64,000 nt of DNA. It comes from Stromatinia cepivora (Eukaryota; Ascomycota; Leotiomycetes; Helotiales; Sclerotiniaceae). Both the position numbers and the translations under genes were made by a program. The DNA lies in assembly GCA_014898415.1 (NCBI GenBank), contig RCTD01000026.1, forward strand, positions 558,001-622,000, in the 5' to 3' direction. The notes under the pieces were generated by a model. It saw nothing but the letters and a program-made list of their open reading frames with translations. It searched no databases and had not been told where the DNA came from. Below, piece after piece: positions 49,486 through 62,884 of this stretch; within the stretch, counting starts at the first letter, position 1; every line of letters starts with the position of its first letter.

Positions 49486-49670
49486 AGAGAAAAAGAAAGA
49501 AAAGAGAAATCCATATATAATAAACTTCTAATAGATCTTGAAATATAATAAATACAATAAAAAATCCTAGAAGATTTGTATATAACTTTTTAATATAATT
49601 ACTTTTTGAATTTTGTCGAATATTGTATCTTGATCGCTACCGAAGTCCGATATAAAAGGGCATTATAATT
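49486..49670. repeat. Dispersed repeat E, RIP-mutated copy
   Basis: Counterpart of 46857-47060 (GAGAAATCCATATATAAT..., GAATATTGTATCTTGAT). Mutated towards AT. Confidence 0.7.
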
Positions 49671-50588
49671 CTTCTTATAATTATATCCTTTCAAATCATT
49701 AAAATACATAATAATTCTCTACTTCTTTTCTATAAATGTTCTATTCCCTTTTTTGTAAATTATTATACCAAATACTTATAATAATACAATATTCTATTAA
49801 TCCTTCAATTACTATTAAGGTAATTTTACTATCAAATACTTTAGAGTATAAAATATTAGAAAGTTCAAATCGAATAACGAATGGAATCGGAACTTCAGAT
49901 TTAGACTTTTCGTTAAATTGAAATAATTTCGATAAATTCTCGAAATGATTCTCTTTGATTTTCTTTAAATTATATTTTTTTTATATAAATCTTTCGTTTT
50001 TCAATATTATATTAAATAATGATAAATTGAATTTGGGTATTCTTTTTTGATTAGATAGATCTCGAAGTTTTCGTTTCAGTTTCTTTTTAGATGTAAGTAG
50101 ATCTTGTATATTTTTATTTTAATTGTAATATTTTTTCTTTTGATTTATTGAAAGTTTCATTAGGACTGTAGGGTTTCATTTAGAACGTATATTTAATGTC
50201 TTGATTCTTTTAAGCGTGGTTACTGTATTCGAAAAATATTTCTAATATCAGTATTGATCTTTCGAGATTGATAATATTTCTAAAAAATTTTATCTAATGG
50301 ATTTGTTGGAGATCATGTATTTGAAGGTGATAAACCTTATAATTGAGAAGTAGTAACTCAGAGACTATAATGGAATAAGCAAATATTAAGTTTCAATAGT
50401 AAAAGTTGAATGATATAATGATATTGTATATAATATTAGAGTATAGATTTTTAATCTTCAATATTGAAAGTATAATCTTTCTATATATCATTTTCGAATT
50501 CTTTTATATATCAAAGCTTTATTTTTATTTATTAATTTGAATAAAGATTTATTATTCTAATTATCTTGATTAATATAATAAAGATTCT
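49671..50588. other. AT-rich stretch, no gene
   Basis: A 61-codon frame at 49736-49921 is low-complexity at its start. No motif or repeat arm was identified. Confidence 0.45.
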
Positions 50589-50593
50589 TTATT

Positions 50594-50885
50594 TGTAAGA
50601 GTCACGAATAACAAAGAATCAATTAGTCTTAAAACAGTAGTAAAACTTTTTATTATTCTTTTTCTATTTAAAAGAACCTTTTTCTTTTAAGCTCAATAAA
50701 TAATGATATCGGAACGATAATAAACCGTTAATTGTACGCTAGAATTTAGTAAATGCAAAGATTTTGCGGAGTTTTCTAATCGAACGACAGCGTATCGCCG
50801 ATTGTATATTTGTCTCTAGCAATAAAGCCGCTTTCTTGTAGAGTTTTCTAGCTTTACTAGCAATATCCTTCTAGCAACCGTAACA
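50594..50885 (-). repeat. Ty3-B solo LTR (292 bp)
   Basis: Plus-strand TGTAAGAGTCACGAATAACA to CTAGCAACCGTAACA; co-linear with the family-B LTRs. Perfect target duplication TTATT at 50589-50593 and 50886-50890, so the internal part was lost by LTR recombination. Moderately mutated. Confidence 0.93.
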
Positions 50886-50959
50886 TTATTTCGAATGATC
50901 CTGGTATTCGACTAATTTAGGTTTCTTTATTCGAATATCTATAAATTCGTATTCATATA

Positions 50960-51050
50960 TTGATTGATTAGATTGATTTAATTGATTTAATTGATCAAAT
51001 CAACCTAATTGATCAAAATGGTCTAATTGATTTTATTTATCGTATTGATC
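50960..51050. repeat. TTGATCAA-type degenerate tandem array (left part)
   Basis: Repeated GATTGATT/AATTGATCAAA words. The array resumes at 56585-56670 on the other side of the copia element, so copia copy 1 inserted near the edge of this simple repeat. A similar array lies at 24944-25060. Confidence 0.75.
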
Positions 51051-51085
51051 TTATTATTTAGAATGAATATAATATATATAATATA

Positions 51086-51251
51086 TGTTGGAAATGAGAC
51101 CATCATAGGATTAGAATTGAGGTCACGAGACCACAATGGTGTACAGACCATATTTGGGGATAACCTCAATTCTATTTCTATTAGAATTATAGATCCTTAG
51201 TTTAACTTATATAATCAATAATACTATTATTTTCTGTACCAAAAGTTAATA
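51086..51251 (+). repeat. copia copy 1, 5' LTR
   Basis: TGTTGGAAATGAGACCATCA to CCAAAAGTTAATA. The first half is almost unmutated. Confidence 0.94.
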
Positions 51252-51689
51252 AATTATGAGATCCAGTTGTATAATAATGATTAAAAAGCAAAACAAATCA
51301 AGAAAGGATTAGTATAATTAATAAAGATGGAATAGAATGAAAATCAGAGTTTTTATATAGTGCTATCGAAGTAGAATTGAAATACAATAATATAGTTTAT
51401 AATTTACAATATCATAAGCCAAAACGAAAAGCAGTCTACACAATGCTGATACAGAATTATAACAGAGGTAAAGAGCAAATTCGTACAGTTACAAAAAAAT
51501 ATATTATAATACAATCTTACGAATTCTTTTATTGTTTTATTTTTATATTTCTTTATTATTTTGAATTTATTTGCTATATATATTTTTTTTTTAAAACTAT
51601 CTTAAAAATCTGAAGATTATCTTCGATATCCATTAAACAATAAGAAATCTTTATAATATCGGAATCAAATAATCCTTCGAAGTTCGATC

Positions 51690-54600
51690 AAAATAATTAT
51701 AAATGATGATTCAGACAAACGAAGATATAATTGAGAGGGAAAGGATGGTTTTATATAATTGATCAAATATTAGACGAATATATATAGATTACAGGATCCA
51801 ATATAGTATCTGTCTATGAAATCAATGGTTGTGTATATTACAATATCGAGTTGAAATCGGAATATTTAAAGGATGAAGCGAATACATTATTATATATTTG
51901 TACAATATTCAATGATGATAATGAAGTCTTTACCAACAAATATTCAATAATATATATACTTTGGAGATACTTTAAATCAAAATATATCAGAGTCAGTATA
52001 ATCACAATCAATATGTATATGACGATAATCCAGAATTTCAAATTCCAATCTAATATTTATCCTGATATGATTATTATCGAAATTTGGGATAAATTGAAAG
52101 AGTATAGAAGGAAACTAAAAGTTGTAGATGAAAATTATTGATTAGTATATCAAGATATTGTTTTGTTTTTAGTTTTAATATATAATTTTCTAATCAATTA
52201 TTAAGGAATAATGGATATATTGGATATTCAAATCAGCTTTAGTATCAATGATAAAATCAAGTATTTATAGGCTAAGGAATTTCGTTTTAAGGATAAATCA
52301 GAGTTAGCGTAAATTGCGAAAGGATTTAGGTACATTTCTCGACACCAAAAATCAGATTTCGAGATCTCAAACAATACTTGCGATCTATATCAAAAGGAAG
52401 ATCATTATATATGAGATTATCTATATTTAATGCGAACCAGTAAATTCCTTTGCAATTATCTTTGTTATCAAAAAAGAAGGGGATTATTGAATTTGAAGAA
52501 GATCTATTTTAATAAGAAAGATCAAGTATATTCTGTTAATAATATTTTTGAATCAAATTCTGATATTAAGGATATAATGAAGGAAGATTGTAATTTGACA
52601 AAGGAAACTATTAGTAAGGCTTCTCTTAATAAATAATATACTGATATAGGCGTTTCTTTATATATATCTGACCAATCTTTATTATTCAGATTAATAGAAT
52701 TTATTGTCAAACAAAAGATAAAGATTAATGGGGGAGTGATATATTATCACCATTAAGGTTTAATGGATATGATATACGAAAATGATTCTAAAATACTATT
52801 TTCAAATATATTATATATATCAAAACTAGGAGTAAACTTGTTATTAGAAAAAAGGATCTGTAAAACAGGATTATAAAAGGAATTCAATTCTCATTATATA
52901 TATTTCAAAAAGGACAATAAGAAAATCATTTATATTAAAATACAAGATGGAATATATATGGTTTCATATATAATCAAAGGATATAAGGATATAGTTCTCT
53001 ATTCTAGTATATATCAAAATAATCAGAAAAAAGGTTTTTCTTTAAAGATAATTGATGGTATCAAAGATATCGATAATGAATTAATATTTAAGAAGAAAAA
53101 GAGATACCTATTATAATATCAAAGATTCAATTATCTAGATTCAAATAAGATCAAGAATCTATATAAGATATTCAATATAATCAAATCGATAAAGATCCTA
53201 ATTGAATTAGATATCTGTAAAGTATATATATTTACCAAAATGATCAATTATATTCCGAAATAATTGAATTTGCACAAATCAAAGAGACTCGAATTTATAT
53301 ATTTCGATATTACAGGACCATTCTCAAAATCGATTCAAGGGAATTATTATTTTATATTGATTATTGATAATTATATAAGAATAAATTGAATCATATTATT
53401 TAAATAAAAAAACAATATAATTCAAACATTGAAAACTTGGAAAAAGGAGATAGAATTAATTATTGAAAAAAAGATCATTATAGTTAGGATTAATAATACA
53501 TCAAAACTCCTACAAACTATTCATAAATAATTATTAGGCACACAATCCGAAATTACAATAATTACCTTTTCATATCAAAATAGATCTGTAGAATAGAATA
53601 TAAGGATTGCAGAAATAGATATAAAAATAATACTAAAAGAAACTAAATTATCATTAAAATTTTGGAACAAAATTATAGAATATAATATTTATATCAAGAA
53701 TTATATTAGTATTGATTTTGATATAAATAGAATAGATCAATCCTTTATAAATGCTTTTACAAATACAATACCAAATATAAAGATATACAAAGTTTGGAAG
53801 AGCAAATGTTATACTTATATCAATTCCAAGATTATTCCAAAAGGGCAAAGATATGATAAATTGTGGAACATTTCGAGAATCGGTATATTCTTAGGGTATT
53901 CAAAAGTTATAAATAAATATATCAAAATGTATTTTCCAAAACTAGATTATATATTTCGATTAAATAGAGTAATTATAAATGAATCTTATCAAAGAAAAGA
54001 TTTGGATCTTAAATTAAGAAATTGTGAATCAGGTTTATAAAGAACAAAGAATGTAGAGCCAAATCGAAAACCTTGTGATAGACTGGTAGCAAATAAGGCA
54101 TTTTCTTTATTTTCAATATTAAATATAATATCTATATCATCTTTATTTCAAATATTCTCTTTAGTAGATATTATACCGAATTCAATGATTATATTAAGTA
54201 CCCCAATTATCAAATTGAAATCAGGTAAATTAGATATATCAATATCAATATACAATGAAGATGAAAATGGCAATATCCAGAAAACAAATCAAGAATCTTT
54301 TTTCAAGGATATTTCAGATATCGAATCCATCATTTCAAAGGGTTCAATTCAAAAATCAACTTCTGTAAACCCTGAATCTATACCAAAAACAAAATTTAAG
54401 ATTATCTTAAATTTTATTGATAAATCTATTTTAGCAGAATCAAAAAGCGAAATAAATTTATAATGATTTGAAATCGAGTAAGAAAATGAAATGGATCTTG
54501 AAAACAAATCCTTAAGGTATTTAATACAAAAACGGAAAAAAGATATGGAATAAGATTCTAAAGAAGAATAGAAAAATAAGATTATAAGGATATTAATTGT

Positions 54601-56371
54601 GATATCTATATAGATCAAAATTCAAGAAAGTGTAGAATATATTATAATTATAATTCCAATTATTTATAAGATGAACCTTTATATCAAAGACAAGATCGTT
54701 TCAGATTTTATGATTTCGTTAATAGATATAGATAATACAGAAGGTATAGTATATCCAGCCGAAAAAATTCTGGAAATCAAAATATTAAGAATTTATAAGG
54801 AAACAATATCGGATCGAGAATACTCTGAAAAATGGAAGGAAATTATTTAAAAGGAAATTATATCTTTGATTCAAAATGATATTTGAGAAGAATATATATT
54901 CCTTAAAGGAAGTAATTTGGTTTCGATGAAATGGGTATTTATAATTAAAATCAAAAATAACAAGATAGAATGATTTAAAGTAAGATTAATAACTTGAGGG
55001 TTTAATCAGGTATTAAGAAAGGATTATAACGAAATATTTGTATCAATAATGAGATTAGATATATTCAGATTATTCCTAGTTATTATTGTAAAGGAAAATT
55101 TGGAATGCTTATATTTCGATATCAAAAACGCTTTTATCGAATTATATTTGAAAAAAGAAATCTACTTTGAACCATTTCAAGGTATCAAAATCAAAAAGGG
55201 ATATATACTACAAACTCTACAAAGTTTATATAAATTGAAGCAAGCTAAAAGGGATTGGAGTTTATTATTGAAGAAAGAGCTTTTAGATATAGGTTTTGTA
55301 TAAAATTTAGTAGATCTATATCTGTATATATCCAAAGACTATAATATAATATTACTGGTATATATCGATGATATTATTATTACATTGTATATATTATTGT
55401 AAATCACTTGGTTCGATGAAAAGCTATCGATCTATTTTAATATCAAGAATCTAGGGGAGATTAGTAAGATCCTAAATATTAAAATCATTTATAATAAAAA
55501 AGTATATATATTAATTATAAATCAAAAAGAATATCTTGATATTATACTAACCAAATACAGTATTATATATAAACAATATCAAACCAAGAAATTGCTAATA
55601 ATGAATTATACCTATTTCCGATCAGCAATCGATAATGATAAACTAGCAGATATAAACGAATATCAACAACGAATAGGAAGTGTAATTCATTCAATAATAT
55701 ATATTCAACCAAATATAGCATTCTCAATTGAAAGATTTTCATAATTTATAGCAAAATCAATAAAACATTATACTATAGCTTTGAAGAATTTGATGTGATA
55801 TTTACGATTAACAATTAAACAAAAACTATAATTCGGGTCAAAGAAAGTACAATCTGATATTTGCAAAGAATACAATATGCCTAATAATATAATAAAGGTA
55901 TATATAGATATAAATTGAATTAATGATAAATATAACCGGAAAAATGTTTCAAAGAGAGTTATAATATTCTATAAAGGCTTTATATCATGGACTAACAAGA
56001 AACAAATATTTATAACTATCTCTAATATAGAATCAGAATATATTGCAATAGCAATGTTTACTAAATAAAAGAGATAAATTGTATAAATGCTCAAAAACTT
56101 ATTTAGATCAAATTATATTGGAAAAAACAAAGATATAATTCAAATACTTGATAACAATCAAGGCATTTTAATTTTAACCAAGAATCTATATTTACATAAA
56201 CAATCCAAATATATAGATATCAATTATCATTTCATCAGGGATTTGATAGAAAAGGAGAAAATCGCTACTAATTATATCAATATATATAATATAGTTATCG
56301 ATAGAATGATGAAGTTTTATACAAAGATTGCTTTCGAAAGGTTCAAGAAAATGTTAGGATTAATAGTTTAA
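51690..56371 (+). pseudogene. copia copy 1 gag-pol relic
   Basis: A gag-like region extends to about 52700. The pre-integrase region at about 52800-53130 has LYISKLGVNLLLEKRIC. The integrase at about 53200-53850 has FDITGPFSKSIQGNYYFILI and a later VE-NIRIAEIDIKI helix. The RT at about 54650-55560 has LECLYFDIKNAFIELYLKKE and LQSLYKLKQAKRDWS in an 84-codon open stretch (55049-55303), then YIDDIIIT near 55362. RNase H is at 56087-56371, with LDNNQGILILTKN and YIDINYHFIRDLIEKEK. These are the Ty1/copia signatures. The frame stops at TAA 56369-56371, 33 bp before the LTR. Scattered TAA/TAG/TGA codons inactivate it. Confidence 0.88.
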
Positions 56372-56403
56372 AAGGATCGAATAGGATATCTTCAATAGGA
56401 GAG

Positions 56404-56569
56404 TATTAAAAATAAAACCATTATAGGATTAGAATTGAGATTATGAAACCATAATGATGTACAAACCATATTTGGGGATAACCTCAATTCTACTCCTATT
56501 AGAATTATAGATCCTTAGTTCAACTTATATAATCAATAATATTACTACTTCCTGCACCAAAAGTTAACA
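56404..56569 (+). repeat. copia copy 1, 3' LTR
   Basis: TATTAAAAATAAAACCATTA to CCAAAAGTTAACA. More mutated at its TG end, cleaner at its CA end. Confidence 0.94.
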
Positions 56570-56574
56570 ATATA

Positions 56575-57414
56575 TATATATAAATCGATTAAGTCTATTT
56601 GATCAATTTAATTGATTTGATCAATTAGATTGATTAAATTGATCAAATTGATCATATTGATTATATTTTTCTGATTATTCGAAATGAGTATATTTTATAT
56701 ATATATTCTATATATATATATATATAAGTCTTTATATTATAAAGTGATTAATAAGAGTTATTTATTATTCGATAACAACAATAGGATTATTATAATCTAT
56801 AAGTTGCTTTATACGAGAGCTATCAATCTTATTTAGAAGATGATTAATACATTTTGCTATATAGATATATTGAAAAACTTATTATTATAAAGAGCATTGC
56901 TTATTCTATACTGAATATAATAAAATATAAAACACTGTTTAAATTCTATTGTTATAATAATGTATTGAGTATTTGTAATTATAGAATTATTGGAAATCGC
57001 AAAAGTAGAGGAAAATTTTTGATTATCTGATCCTTTCATCTTTCGAAATAAAGGTATATATATTTTACTTTATTTGAAGATAATTAGGATTTTTATTATA
57101 TTTGATATCTCTTTTTCAAATAATTAAGAAGGTATAGAATAATATTCTAATATATTGTTTATGAATATAAATACTAAAATCCAAAAAACAATATAAGTAC
57201 TTGGAATATTCTTCAATAAATATGATTGCTCAATACTATTATCTTATTAGAATAAAACTTTTAGAAAATATTCTTTATAATCTCACTATTTATTCTTCTT
57301 TCCCCTTTCGTTCTTCCTATTATCAAATTTGATTTCCAATCTGAATCGAAAGCTTAAACTCGAGCCTTATACTGGAAGAAGAAAAAGTTTGAGATTCTGT
57401 AGATAAGTCTAGTA
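56575..57414. other. TTGATCAA array (right part) and AT-rich sequence
   Basis: 56585-56670 is the TTGATCAA-type array continued; TATATA microsatellite at about 56695-56730. The rest to 57414 has no gene; TTCTTCCCCCTTTCGTTC-like balanced DNA appears near 57300-57410 next to the pogo element. Confidence 0.5.
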
Positions 57415-59229
57415 CCTCACTTTTCGGCCACTCCTAATTTCGGCTATCTCAAAAAATCTTATCGCTTTGAATACTTTATTTCATTCAATTTTTAATAATT
57501 CAATAATTATTCAATCAATTGATTTGAAATTTGAATATATTATTATTTACAAGATGCCAAATTCATTTATTGAAGATAATATTATTATAGTTTTTGGTGT
57601 AGTTACGAATGATATATTTATATATTAGATTAATTCACAATATAGAGTTTCTTATATTATATTTCAAAATCGAATTTATAATCATTTATTTTATAAAAAA
57701 GAATATCAAAATATATAAAAGATAGTTTTAGTTCAAAAGAAAAGATTAATAGATTGGATATTAATATAGAAATCATTAAATATTAATCTTATATATCGAT
57801 AAAAAAAAATTAAAAAAAATCTCTTTTAAAAAAAAATTTCTTTTATTTGAAACAAGATAAATATATAATTTTTTGATTAGAAATTCTGAAATAAAAATCA
57901 AAAGACAATATAGGATCGATTCCGTTTGTATTTCGAATATAATTAATGAAATTATTAATAAATAATTTGAAAAATTGTATTTGCTTAATATTAGATATAT
58001 CAAATCCGAAAACAAATGAAATATAAATGAAATAAGCATTATAAAAGACTAGAGCCTTAATGAATTAATAATAAAGAGCTCCCAATAATATTTTATTCAA
58101 AAAAATAATCTAATTTGAAAATTTAAATTTCTTTTATCGAATATATTTCAGCAATTAGCAAAGCTCTCTTTTTTCTCATTATATATAAAGATTCGAATAT
58201 ATAACAATAATAATTCCCTATAGATTTCATTTTATATAAAGATTGGAATTTCATTCTAATCAAAAATAAATAAATGAATAATAAAACAACTCTTAAATAA
58301 TTGAAAAAAATCTTTATATCTCAAACAACCCCTTCCCAACCGAAAGAAACTAAATTACTTATTTTAAATGATTATAAAAATCACAAAACCATTGAATTTA
58401 TAATGAAATACTTCAAATAAAATATACATCTCTTATTTTTATCGCTATATATATTACATATATTACAATTATTAAATTTATCGATATTCTCGCCTCTCAA
58501 AAACGAATATAAGTATCATCTCAATAAATTAAATTCTTTATCAGATTCTATACTAATTAAAAAGTATAGTTTTTTTGAATATTATAAAAAAGCAAGAATA
58601 AAGGATTTAACAATTTATAATATCAAAAAAAGAATAGAAAACTTCAAATTTATAATTTTAAAACTATATTAAATCCCTTTTTAATAGATTATTATTTGAA
58701 AATAATAACAAAAAGATTATTCTTCAAAATCCTTCTTTAAATAATAATCCTATATTTTAATGAAATAAAAAAACATTTTTTATTAAATAAAAAACCTTTT
58801 AAAAAATAAATGATATTCAAAAATATACTTATATTATAATTCGAGAAAAAAAGATTAATATTTCAATTTATCAATTACTTTTTCAAAAGATTTCGAAAGG
58901 ATTTGATATTAAGAATTATATATTTATATTAATAGAATATCGAATAAAACAATTGGAATATAAAATAGAATATATTGTATTCAAAAAAAGAAGAATAATT
59001 AAAACTAGTCTGAATTTGAAATTTATAGGGATTAAAACTATTCAGAAAATGCAAATTGAAATTGGAGATTGTAAAATTGATAAAAATAATTCTAATAATG
59101 ATTATAAAACAGATTCTAAATACAATTATATTAAAGTAGAATAGTTATTGAATTATTAAAATTTAAAATTTATATAATAGTTTTTTTTTTTTTGAGGTGG
59201 CCAAAATTAGGGGTGGCCGAAAAGTGGGG
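57415..59229 (+). mobile_element. pogo/Fot1-type DNA transposon (1.8 kb, RIP-inactivated)
   Basis: Terminal inverted repeats of about 42 bp: the left starts CCTCACTTTTCGGCCACTCC; the right, inverted, starts CCCCACTTTTCGGCCACCCC. The target dinucleotide TA flanks both sides (57413-57414 and 59230-59231). The length of 1815 bp and the TA target are those of the Fot1/pogo group of the Tc1-mariner superfamily. The arms keep GC-rich words while the interior is almost pure AT. Confidence 0.9.
57554..59150 (+). pseudogene. pogo-type transposase relic
   Basis: From ATG 57554 (MPNSFIEDNIII) the frame keeps the outline of the CENP-B-like DNA-binding half: a helix-turn-helix with YRVSYIIFQNRIYNHL, then VLVQKKRLIDWILI and a region like TH-x-QI-x-x-F. 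Many CAA/CAG are now TAA/TAG. The DDE catalytic part further on cannot be read with confidence; the last open stretch is 58953-59144. In a live element the protein would cut and paste the transposon at TA sites. Confidence 0.75.
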
Positions 59230-59231
59230 TA

Positions 59232-59789
59232 CTAGACTTCTTGATTATTATTCTATACTAATATCAATGTTTTTGTAGTATAATTATCTTATAATATAAT
59301 ACAATATTATCTTTATAATAAGATTCTGATCTAGTGATTGTATCAATTCGTTCTTTATTGTCTGTAATCAATATAAAGATATATCTCAATTATATTCGAT
59401 AACAATTACAGCGATATTTATATTCGTTCTATAAGATCAAATAACGAATTATGATTTTGATATTAATCTAATCGATATATTCTTTATCATATTGAGTATC
59501 TTTAAAATTTAATTTCTTTATTAAATCTATTGTTATATATTGTTGAGATTAATTATATAAATTGTAAATCAGATTAACAATATTTTTATTTCGAATAAAA
59601 TCAAAAATAATATTAAGGATTTTATAGTAATAAACTATATTATATATATATTCAAATCTTTCTATTTTATATAAAAGAATATTGATAAAAAATCTTTTAT
59701 TGATTTTCTCTTTAGTATTACTAATATATTATATAAAGAATATTTCGATAATTTCAAGATCAGAAAAAACATTAGGTATTGTTGGACAG
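59232..59789. other. AT-rich stretch, no gene
   Basis: No motif, repeat arm or frame recognised. Confidence 0.5.
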
Positions 59790-62568
59790 ACTTCGTAAGG
59801 GGGTGTATACACAAAATGCATATAGAATAAAGATGGTTCTATTATTCTATCTAACCCCTTTGTATAACAGGATTCTGTTAATCTATATAGATACTGCTAT
59901 CTTACTTACGATATAGGGGAAACACATAATAATGTTATATATTTCATCAATCATGTATTCCAATATAGACATAACTTTCTTTTTTGTACGAAGTGCCATA
60001 TATTTGAATCAGATTGATTATTAGAATACAGATAGCTATTTAATCGTTTAATCCGATCCTTATGCCCATTTTTTATTCAAATGAATATAATGAATTCTTT
60101 TTTCAAATCAATTAAACATTTAATATTCGCATCCTTCAATTTCATCGAAACAAAAGCTTTTCATCCTATATATATCTCTCGATCAATTTGGCCGATATTT
60201 CTGATTTCGGGATTGTATTGACGGCTATAGAATTATTGAAGATCGCATTTGCCAAATTCCCGAAAATATATATTTCATATTGTACAGGATAATTGATTGT
60301 ATTAAAATCTTACCCTGTATTTGTTGTAAAGCTTGTATTATTCATAATATACTGATTTTTTGTACAATAAAGCTCTTCAATTGTATGATTCTGCAAATAC
60401 TTTGGCTTAATCAAATCAAAATCTTATTCTCCTGATTGATGGCAGGGAGCTTATTCTTTATTGTCATAATGCTCTTCAGCTCGTTGTTCTGGTCATATCG
60501 GGATATCCTATTCCATTTATATGAAATCATATTATGCCTATTCAAATATAATCGATATATATTTTATATATCAATGATCTTTTGATATAAAATCGGGGTA
60601 TTTTGATTAAAGGATCTTATAAAGAGTATCATTATTAAAGACTGATTCCTTTCTTTGAATACTATCATATAAAAAAACATTTCGGGAATAATTGTGGGAA
60701 TTGTAAATGGTGTGATTATAGGATTTGTTATATATATTCAGATTATTTATGTACTAGTTCTACCGGCCGATTTAATCCATTTCCTTTTTTTTGCACTTCT
60801 TTTAATCGAAGTTCTATTTCTCTTTTTTCAACAAAAAAATCTTTCTTGCTTAATTCTGATTCTGTAAAGGAGTCTTTTGTTGTTGATTGATTTATATAAT
60901 ATCTAAATATTTTTGTTTTTTGATTTAGAAAATGAAATTAGAATAAAAAGTTTTCTTTTTGTAATTTTTGAAAATAAAATATGAAATATAAAAATGATTA
61001 ACACTGTATTCCTATATCAATTTTGATTTATATAAAGGTTTAATCGATTTTCGTACGAATTTCTTGTTTTATTTATCCTTTTATATATATTTCAAAAGTA
61101 TTTGTATCAATAAATTTTTCTAAGCTATTATTAGGATTAATTTTTGTTATTGCATCAGCAATATTGTCGAATCCATTGATCCATTTCATTTTTGTCAATT
61201 CTCTTTATTCATATGATTGCTGAAATGTTATAATATCGATTATCAATCTTTTCTCTTTTGTTGTACTTAATTTAATAAGGCATTTGTATAACGAATATAA
61301 ATTAGTATATACGATAATTGGGATATCAGAGATATCGAATTATAAGATAACAATTTATAAGGTAGATCGTATTGCAAAACCGATATTTATTCTTGTTATT
61401 ATTCTATATATCTTGGATGCTAGTACATTATATATAACTTTCTTGTTTTTTGTATTACTATAATAAATAATATTGCTTTTTATTTCGAAGGTATTTTCAT
61501 CTGATATATTTTCATTTGTAAACAAAATAACAAATCCTATTTGATTATTCAAATCCTTATTATTGGCAAAGGATCTATTAACAAAAATGAATAGCTTTAT
61601 ATAATCTTTTTCAAAGAGAATGAAACGAAAATTTTAATTAAAGTTTTTCATTTATTAATCTAATTTTTTATTGAACAATTTGATATTTTCGTTTAATAGA
61701 TGTTACGGTTGTTGGAAGGATGTTGCTAGTAAAGCTAGAAATCTCTACAAGGAAGCGGCTTCATTGTTAAAGGCCAGCGTACAACCGACGGTCTGCCGTC
61801 GATTGATTAGAAAACTCTGTAAAATCTCTGCATTCATTAAACTCTAATATATGATCGGCGGCTTGTTATCGTTCCGATATCGCTCTTTATTGGACTTAAA
61901 AGAAAGAGATTCTTCGAGTTAGAAAAGGATAATGAAAAGTTTTATAGCTGTTTTAGGACTAATTGATTCTTTGCCATCTGTGACTCTGACAATAGATCTT
62001 AATATTATATAATAATTGATAAATCATATAATACTTCTAATTGACAAATTGTAGCAATATATACCTTTTTAATTCTTTATTCCCAATATTACTCTAAATT
62101 GTTAATTTTTCCGATCTTCTTTTCTTAGCCTTTTTATATAAATATAAAATCGTTTTCTGTATATTATATTATATATTCATTGAATATTAATAAAATATCA
62201 TTTGTAAAATGTTCTTTTAATTTAATTTTGATATTTGTATTAATCAATTCTTTGTTTTCTAACTTTAAGAATTGTTCATTTACGAAAATAAGAATATTAT
62301 TTATTTGTATTTCTATAATTCCGAATTATATATTCTTTGAATCCGAAATTAATAAACAAGAATCGTATAACGATATAATTATATTCAGTTTTTCTTGATA
62401 ATGTTTCTAATAGATTGCCCATTAATATATTCCTGTTTCTGCAATATTATACAATAGTTTTTTGATTATTATGATTATACCTTTTGCATTTTTATTTTGA
62501 AGTTCTTTTGGTAAATTTGCTAATACAATATAATTCAAAGGTATTTTTGATTATATATATACCTATAT
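59790..62568 (-). pseudogene. copia-like RT/RNase H relic (another family), broken by two insertions
   Basis: On the minus strand the stretch at about 62400-62560 reads as a reverse-transcriptase connection segment, with open words ELQNKNAKG and a pattern of Leu-Leu-Tyr-Asn-Ile/Gly-x-Ala-Glu-x-Gly-x-x-Trp. The ORF at 61355-61552 has IIYYSNTKNKKVIYNVLASKIY, close to the RNase H-side block Tyr-Ser-Ser-x-Lys...Val-x-x-Ser-Val-Leu-Ala-Ser-Glu-Leu-Tyr of fungal copia-like elements. A Ty3-B LTR (61701-61991) splits it, and Ty3-A copy 2 cuts it at 62569. TGTTGGACAGACTTCGTAAG at 59782-59801 could mark an LTR end. It is not the 166-bp-LTR family. Confidence 0.6.
61701..61991 (+). repeat. Ty3-B solo LTR, nearly unmutated (291 bp)
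   Basis: TGTTACGGTTGTTGGAAGGA to GTGACTCTGACA, with perfect target duplication ATAGA at 61696-61700 and 61992-61996. It keeps GC-rich words (AACCGACGGTCTGCCGTCG, GATCGGCGGCTTG) that are lost in the copies at 16175 and 50594. It is the best copy for a family consensus. Confidence 0.95.
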
Positions 62569-62859
62569 TGTGAGAGAGTTGGGGTATCAAGGCCTAACAC
62601 GTAGCTAGTTCGTAGTCATATGGTCACATGACTCTTCGTAGTTAGATATAAGAGAGGGCTCTGCTCCCCTCTCCTTGAAGGAAACCAATTGTTTTCCACT
62701 AATCTTTTTGTATTCCATTTGTGCACAACCCAAACCATTGTCTAAATCTACTAGTTCTACTACTTGAAGCCTTTACAATGTAATCTGATCAGTTCCAATT
62801 CCTATTTCCTTTTGCAGTGTGTTATCGGGATGCATGTATCTCGATCTACCTCTTTCACA
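62569..62859 (+). repeat. Ty3-A copy 2, 5' LTR (291 bp)
   Basis: TGTGAGAGAGTTGGGGTATC to CTACCTCTTTCACA; 5-bp inverted ends TGTGA/TCACA. Nearly free of RIP. Confidence 0.95.
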
Positions 62860-62860
62860 A

Positions 62861-62884
62861 TGGTGATCCACGCCGGATTCGAAC
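62861..62884 (+). promoter_or_regulatory. Ty3-A primer-binding site
   Basis: Starts TGGTGATCCACGCCGGATTC. It is complementary to a tRNA 3' end (CCA, acceptor GTGGATC, T-loop TTCGAAT) for up to 24 bases, one base after the LTR. Confidence 0.88.

Larger units (their letters stand above)
51086..56569 (+). mobile_element. Complete Ty1/copia element, copy 1 (5.5 kb, RIP-inactivated)
   Basis: LTRs of 166 bp at both ends and a target duplication ATATA at 51081-51085 and 56570-56574 (perfect but AT-only). The order is gag, pre-integrase, integrase, RT, RNase H. It is the better copy for reading domains. The AATAGGAGAG just before the 3' LTR is the likely polypurine tract. The primer site after the 5' LTR was not resolved. 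Confidence 0.95.

Noticed and set aside
62861..62884. tRNA gene suspected from a GTTCGAATCC-type word on the minus strand
   Set aside because: Only the 3' end of a tRNA is matched, directly after an LTR; it is the retroelement primer-binding site.
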